A DNA stretch of 64,000 nt from positions 45,965,001 to 46,029,000 of the forward strand of contig NC_092524.1 of assembly GCF_037038585.1 (NCBI RefSeq). Direction: 5' to 3'. The DNA comes from Patagioenas fasciata. Taxonomy: Eukaryota > Chordata > Aves > Columbiformes > Columbidae. This document shows positions 60,301-64,000 of the stretch, in pieces (the first letter of the stretch is position 1; every line of letters starts with the position of its first letter). The notes below the pieces were generated by a model that ran no database searches, was not told the DNA's origin, and saw only the letters and a list, made by a program, of their open reading frames with translations. Both the position numbers and the translations under genes were made by a program.

Positions 60301-63024
60301 TTGAAGTGATTCTGACCAAGCACAAAAGCATAACTATATGTTGCAGAGGAAATACGTGATCAAAAAAGGAAGCAGCTAGTATATGAAATACCTCCATGGT
60401 TAGATGGATGTGAAACAGGGATTTCTGAATCATAATGTTGACCGTGTAAAGCCTTCTGTGTCCTTTTCTTCTTTGAACTTGGCCCATGATGCTACTGCAA
60501 TATGTGGTTTTCACTGTGAGCGTTGATTTCTTTGATTTTTTTTCATTTAAGCTACAGACTGATAACACTTCCTTGTGATTCATGTGCAGAGAGCAAAAAG
60601 AGCAGCTACAGAAGCTGAAAGAGTTTAAACCTGACATTTCCACACAGGACACTCCTAGATCACAGAACACAAGCACAAGACCGGGTGCCTTTCAGGTAAA
60701 TTAATTTTGTGTTAACTTAATAATATGCTGGTAGCAGTTAATGTGTATGTCAGATCAGCTCTTCACTCTGTTAGTCAAACTTTTCTTTGCGGTGCCTCCT
60801 GAGCAGCCCTTACAACCTCATTGATCTTCTGTGGAGGCAAAGCAACTTCATAGTTTCTTTAGATTTTCCAAAACCTTTCTTACTCATTCAGTCCACTGTG
60901 TCTTCTGAGCATGACCCGTTGGGGCTCAACAGCCCAGACTGCTGTGGGATGATGCGCAAGAAACGGTCAGCTCTTCCACAACAGGGAACCCTCCTGTTCC
61001 CTGCCTAACTAGGTTCTGATGCTGTCTTTCAGTCTTGCTCTGCTTTTTCTACTTTAAGAGCTCTTGCTTCTTTCAAGAAGTTAAAGAGATAAATTTGAGG
61101 ATTAGTCCATTGAAAAATTGAGGTATTTTAATGTAGAGGGGCCATTAGCTTTCTGTTTGCTGTCTTATTAGGAATTCTCATTACCCTCTGGAATATCATA
61201 AAGTGCATGGAAGCTGACATTTGTGTACTTCTGTGACTCCATCTCCTGTTGCGATGCAAGTTATTCCTCAGCTGCTTAATCTCCTGGTTGGTTCTGAGAA
61301 CTCTTCTCAGCTGCTTATATTTGGGTTTTTTGATAATTCACACCTGGTCAGAAACCAACTGAACTTCTGCAGTCATATTAACTCAGGTTTATAAATCCTT
61401 CCTAGACCCAATAAACAATTTTGTTAAATGTATGTTGGAGGAGATACCTGAGTTGATGCACAGTCTTTATTCATCATCACATCTTAACCCCAGAGTTCTT
61501 GGTACCAGTAAATTCAGCTGTACTGACCTCTGGGTCTGACATGTAGCCCAACCAGGCTTTGTTTGTCCCTCCCTCCAGAGAAGTGTTACACAGTAAATGA
61601 GGCACTGCAAGTTTTCTTTTGCCTAGTTGTCCTCTTCCTTGTTTACAGTGTCTATAAAGTAAAATAATGGAAGCAATTTGCTCCCAGGAACTGCAGATAT
61701 GTTGATGCCTTTAGGAAGTAAATTTACTCAACTTTGATATTTTGTATCTCAGACTACTTCATCCATCTGCCTAGAGGTATGCAGAGAGCTGTTGTCTTTC
61801 TTGGGATTCCTGCCTTCAGACTTCTGCTGTGGCTTTGAACTGTTACTACAAAGTTCAGCTTTGTATCTACAACCATTCTGCAAGTTTTGTGGCATCTTGC
61901 TGATAAGGCTGCCTGTAACTTGGCATCTGCCGTAGTACTGAAATGGCTGTTGTGACACAACACGTGGGGTTCTGTGGGAATGTTTGATTCATGAAGGGGT
62001 TTTGTTGTGTTGTGTTGTATTGTTCATTTTTTTCCACTGGGCAAGACCTCCCAATTTCTTATGTCGATCTGATGTTGATTGCATTAAAGGGTTTCCAGGT
62101 GATTCTGTTCTCTTGGAATTTTTCCAGTGACTTCCACAAAGAAGCTGGCCTTATCAATCCTTTTGTGTCTCACCAAGTTGCCGTCCTTTCAGACTTTTTC
62201 AGCCTCCTCACAGACAGCAGGAATCTTTGCAGACAGCAGGAGTCTTTGAGAACAAAACTGTTGTAGACACTTTTGAACAGAGATAGGTCTGCTGGAGCTT
62301 AAATTGGTAAGGTTATTTTGAAGGAGAAAATAAGTAGTATTTAAACCCTCACATAGTGAACAAACACCAGATTAATTCAGGCCACCAGTTCTTGAAATAC
62401 TGTCCTCCTACCTGTAGCACCTTGATGGAGGTACTAGAAAATACTGATGATTTGATTACTGGTTGCCATTGTGCTTACTGACTTACAGAGGATGAGAGGA
62501 GGTTAGATTACAGATCTACATTAAAAGTGCTTTCTGCATCTAGGTCTCTTCTCAGCTATCTTCAGAGGCACCAGTAGAAGCCCAAGCTATTAAACCTTCT
62601 CCTGCTGTTATTATAAAGCCTCCCGTGTTGTTCAGACAGCCCACCCCTGTGACAAGACCAAGTGCCCCACTGACAAGGCCTGCTACACCTATGACAAGGC
62701 CACATGCTCCAGTTTCTACTCCAACCACAACCCCGAGTCATGGTCAGTCTTTAAACCCATCACCTTCTGCTGTGGAACAGGAACGCTGGGATGAGGATTC
62801 TTTCCACGGACTCTGGGACACAAATGAGGATAAAGGAGCAAATATGGAGTACGAGTTGTGTAAACAGGAGTCAATGATGCCTCCACCCATCTCCTCACCT
62901 GTGAAAGTACCTGATATTCACACCTCTGTTCCGTCAGCCGTACCAATGTCCCTTCCTCCAGTTATTCCACCGGTTCCTAAAGCACCTGTAATTCAGCAAA
63001 CTGTAGATTATGGCCACGGGCGAG
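41173..63024 (+). CDS. YLPM1: YLPM1 (ZAP3), exons 1-7, 3' part outside the window
   Basis: Exons: 41173-42186, 47002-47244, 48174-48368, 49135-49877, 54601-56928, 60590-60695, 62544-63024; 5110 nt, 1703 codons plus one base. All introns are GT-AG and phases match. The start [18 protein letters not shown] resembles human MYPNWGRYGGSSHYPPPP, and blocks such as [52 protein letters not shown] and QTVDYGHGR are near-identical to the human protein. Order: Pro-rich YLP-repeat region, Gln-rich coiled stretches, Pro/Ser region, Arg/Gly repeats, Arg/Asp/Glu-rich region. The PP1-binding motif and the P-loop kinase-like domain lie in the missing C-terminus. The family is nuclear, binds PP1 and RNA-associated proteins and is linked to telomerase repression. 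Truncation is due to the window edge only. Confidence 0.97.
42187..47001 (+). other. YLPM1: YLPM1 intron 1
   Basis: A/T-rich intron of 4.8 kb with a gtaagg donor and a cgttgcag acceptor. No gene is recognised in it. It contains a T18 run at 46562-46579. The short open frames near 46351-46584 are low-complexity Phe/Leu artefacts. Confidence 0.75.
49878..54600 (+). other. YLPM1: YLPM1 intron 4, hosting a CR1 copy
   Basis: The intron has a gtaagg donor and an atctatag acceptor. Apart from the CR1 insertion at about 52025-53885 it is A/T-rich and I see no gene. Confidence 0.8.
52025..53885 (-). mobile_element. CR1-type LINE fragment of about 1.86 kb, antisense to YLPM1
   Basis: On the plus strand the left edge reads agattcatataatag then tttgggttggaagggacctt, which is the reverse complement of the typical avian CR1 3' end. 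On the minus strand the reverse transcriptase block [14 protein letters not shown] is seen at about 53100-53200, and a palm motif FVDD is encoded at about 52900-52912. Stops and frame changes break the reading frame (52593-52868, 52891-53232 and 53452-53634 are separate pieces), so it is not functional. It is 5'-truncated; the right boundary is approximate. Confidence 0.92.
54601..56928 (+). CDS. YLPM1: YLPM1 exon 5, 2.3-kb Arg/Gly/Asp-rich exon
   Basis: A single 2328-base exon bounded by atctatag and gtgagt. In order it encodes: FDGP/RFEG-type repeats; Gln/Ser/Thr/Pro-rich sequence; a Gly/Arg/Met/Asp repeat (about 55370-55610); an AGSRERGP repeat array (about 55620-55990); then an Arg/Asp/Glu-rich region with LPPLPPLPP blocks. 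It ends with the conserved [18 protein letters not shown] helix. The exon start is fixed by the phase from exon 4 (AG|A, Arg) and by RFDGP, which matches the human protein. The antisense frame at 55231-56028 is a shadow of the repeats. Confidence 0.95.
55370..55610 (+). repeat. YLPM1: Coding Gly/Arg/Met/Asp repeat in YLPM1
   Basis: Imperfect tandem copies of a unit close to [12 protein letters not shown], for example [30 protein letters not shown] and [11 protein letters not shown], with matching DNA units around ggaatgggcaggatggatgatggccgtggc. The composition resembles RGG/GAR boxes that bind RNA. From memory of the human protein, the matching place is much shorter and lacks MGRMD units. Confidence 0.8.
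55823..55987 (+). repeat. YLPM1: Five 33-bp coding repeats ([11 protein letters not shown]) in YLPM1
   Basis: Units at 55823-55855, 55856-55888, 55889-55921, 55922-55954 and 55955-55987 encode 11-residue copies: [55 protein letters not shown]. Less regular SRER-containing copies precede them from about 55620. The unit length keeps the frame, so copy-number change would be tolerated. The human protein has similar AGSRERGP repeats here, so the array is old, but near-identity of units 3 and 4 suggests recent homogenisation. Confidence 0.9.
56929..60589 (+). other. YLPM1: YLPM1 intron 5
   Basis: A 3.7-kb intron with a gtgagt donor and a catgtgcag acceptor. No coding exon or known repeat is recognised; the short frames at 57581-57796 and 59701-59907 have no conserved features. 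Confidence 0.7.
60696..62543 (+). other. YLPM1: YLPM1 intron 6
   Basis: A 1.8-kb intron with a gtaaat donor and a gcatctag acceptor. It contains a 19-bp tandem duplication at 62211-62248 but no gene. Confidence 0.7.
62211..62248 (+). repeat. 19-bp tandem duplication
   Basis: cagacagcaggaatctttg (62211-62229) is followed directly by cagacagcaggagtctttg (62230-62248), one mismatch in 19. It is intronic, about 300 bases upstream of YLPM1 exon 7. Confidence 0.85.
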
Positions 63025-63154
63025 GTGGGTATCAGAGTGTATTTGTTTGTTCTGTAATGGAGAACTAATTAGTCCTCCTAGCTTCTTTCTAAAGGAGCGT
63101 GCGACGCAAAGCATGCCACTCTGCACTTGACCTGTGGGCTACCTACGCTGTGAT

Positions 63155-63181
63155 CTAACGCTAAGCAATGCTTAGCGTTAG
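63155..63181. repeat. Perfect 12-bp inverted repeat with 3-base loop
   Basis: CTAACGCTAAGC (63155-63166), loop aat, then GCTTAGCGTTAG (63170-63181), an exact reverse complement. It lies 130 bases into YLPM1 intron 7. The stem includes two CpG on each arm-pair side, unusual for the A/T-rich surroundings. Confidence 0.85.
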
Positions 63182-63961
63182 TGTGTAACCTCCAACCTTG
63201 AGTTTAATGTTTTCTTCAGTGTTGGGCTATTTCATGTGAACTGAATGGTTATAGCCTTATCTGCTTCTGATGAACACCAACTGATGTGATCGCATCAGTG
63301 GTTTATATTTAGATTGATATTGATACTTGGATACCCTTAATCCCTTTGTAGCTGAGTATGGAAATAACTGTGCTAGAAAGTACTTCAGATTGTTAGAGTT
63401 CTTAAGTGTGACTTAGTAATTTATAGCTGAATGTGACTGGTGTTTGCATTATTAACATACTGCTTGATGAGTGTGAGGTACCCTCTAGACAGGGAGGGAG
63501 GAAAAGTCCTAGTTCTGATGGGCGTGCACACTAAACAGGCATTTAACATATAAACAGGAAAGGGCTCTGATTTTTAGTATTGGGCTTATCAAAGCTAAAA
63601 TTCAACACTATTTTTTAAAATATAATTAATTTCCCTCATTCTTTAACAGGAGCAAAATCATGTTGTAAATAAGTTTTTAAATTGTGTGTTGTCATTTAAA
63701 GAACATTTTTTCTCTCTCTAAGGTGCCATAACATGAATTGAAGTCATATCAATTCGATTAAGTAGATGTTTTAATAAAAGCTGTTGGAAATATTGTCACT
63801 GTTAGGAATCTAATCAATTAATATTCTTGGCATTACAGTAGTTCTATGAGTTATTGACTTTAACAGCATTTTAATGTTTATAATATTCTGACCATGCATG
63901 CTACCTGAAGTCACCAGAAAAGGCATAAGTCCCATTCTTAAGATAAAGTGGTACACATGCT

Positions 63962-63984
63962 TACACACACACTCACACACACAC
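63962..63984 (+). repeat. (CA)n microsatellite, interrupted
   Basis: An alternating ac run with one ct interruption, at the right end of the window in YLPM1 intron 7. Confidence 0.85.
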
Positions 63985-64000
63985 CTCACTTCAGACTTTG

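Larger units (their letters stand above)
63025..64000 (+). other. YLPM1: Start of YLPM1 intron 7, running off the window
   Basis: The intron begins gtgggt after the codon fragment CGA G (Arg plus the first base of the Asp expected from human GHGRD). No further exon is seen before the window ends. It contains a perfect hairpin at 63155-63181 and a CA repeat at 63962-63984. Confidence 0.8.

Noticed and set aside
1-64000. CRISPR arrays, tRNA or rRNA genes, bacterial operons, integrated viruses
   Set aside because: I saw no regularly spaced repeats, no tRNA-like cloverleaf boxes, no ribosomal RNA sequence and no viral gene signatures. The only reverse transcriptase traces belong to CR1 LINE fragments.

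Overview
The window is vertebrate nuclear DNA, most likely from a bird. It holds three conserved protein genes in the order AREL1 (minus strand), FCF1 (plus) and YLPM1 (plus), which is the arrangement at human 14q24.3. The only recognisable interspersed repeats are CR1-type LINE fragments. The compact introns and sparse repeats also suggest an avian genome. This species call is an inference; a turtle or crocodilian is not formally excluded.

Layout. Positions 1 to about 9,260 are non-coding; I recognise no gene there, and by synteny it should be the AREL1-LTBP2 intergenic space. AREL1 runs right to left: 3'UTR about 9,265-12,321, 18 coding exons 12,322-27,193, then a long 5' intron up to a CpG island near 32.1-32.6 kb. 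The coding exons sum to exactly 823 codons plus stop, the same as the human protein. FCF1 starts from the same CpG island (ATG at 32,671), has 8 exons and ends at 36,818; it encodes 198 residues, again the human length. After about 4 kb of non-coding DNA a second CpG island (about 40.5-42.3 kb) carries the proline-rich first exon of YLPM1. Its first seven exons (41,173-63,024, about 1,703 codons) are present, and the gene leaves the window inside the following intron.

The genes are unrelated housekeeping functions. AREL1 is a HECT E3 ubiquitin ligase, FCF1 is the PIN-domain nuclease of the small-subunit processome, and YLPM1 (ZAP3) is a nuclear PP1-associated proline/arginine-rich protein. 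They are linked by position only, apart from a probable shared bidirectional AREL1-FCF1 promoter. Two degenerate CR1 copies sit in introns, one in AREL1 (sense to the gene) and one in YLPM1 (antisense).

I found no sign of an undescribed multi-gene system. The most interesting details are: the AREL1 catalytic cysteine codon is split by an intron with a GC donor; a perfect 33-bp coding repeat array and a separate Gly/Arg/Met/Asp repeat lie in the giant YLPM1 exon 5; two long perfect intronic hairpins are present; and FCF1 has an isolated start-codon exon preceded by an AGC triplet run.
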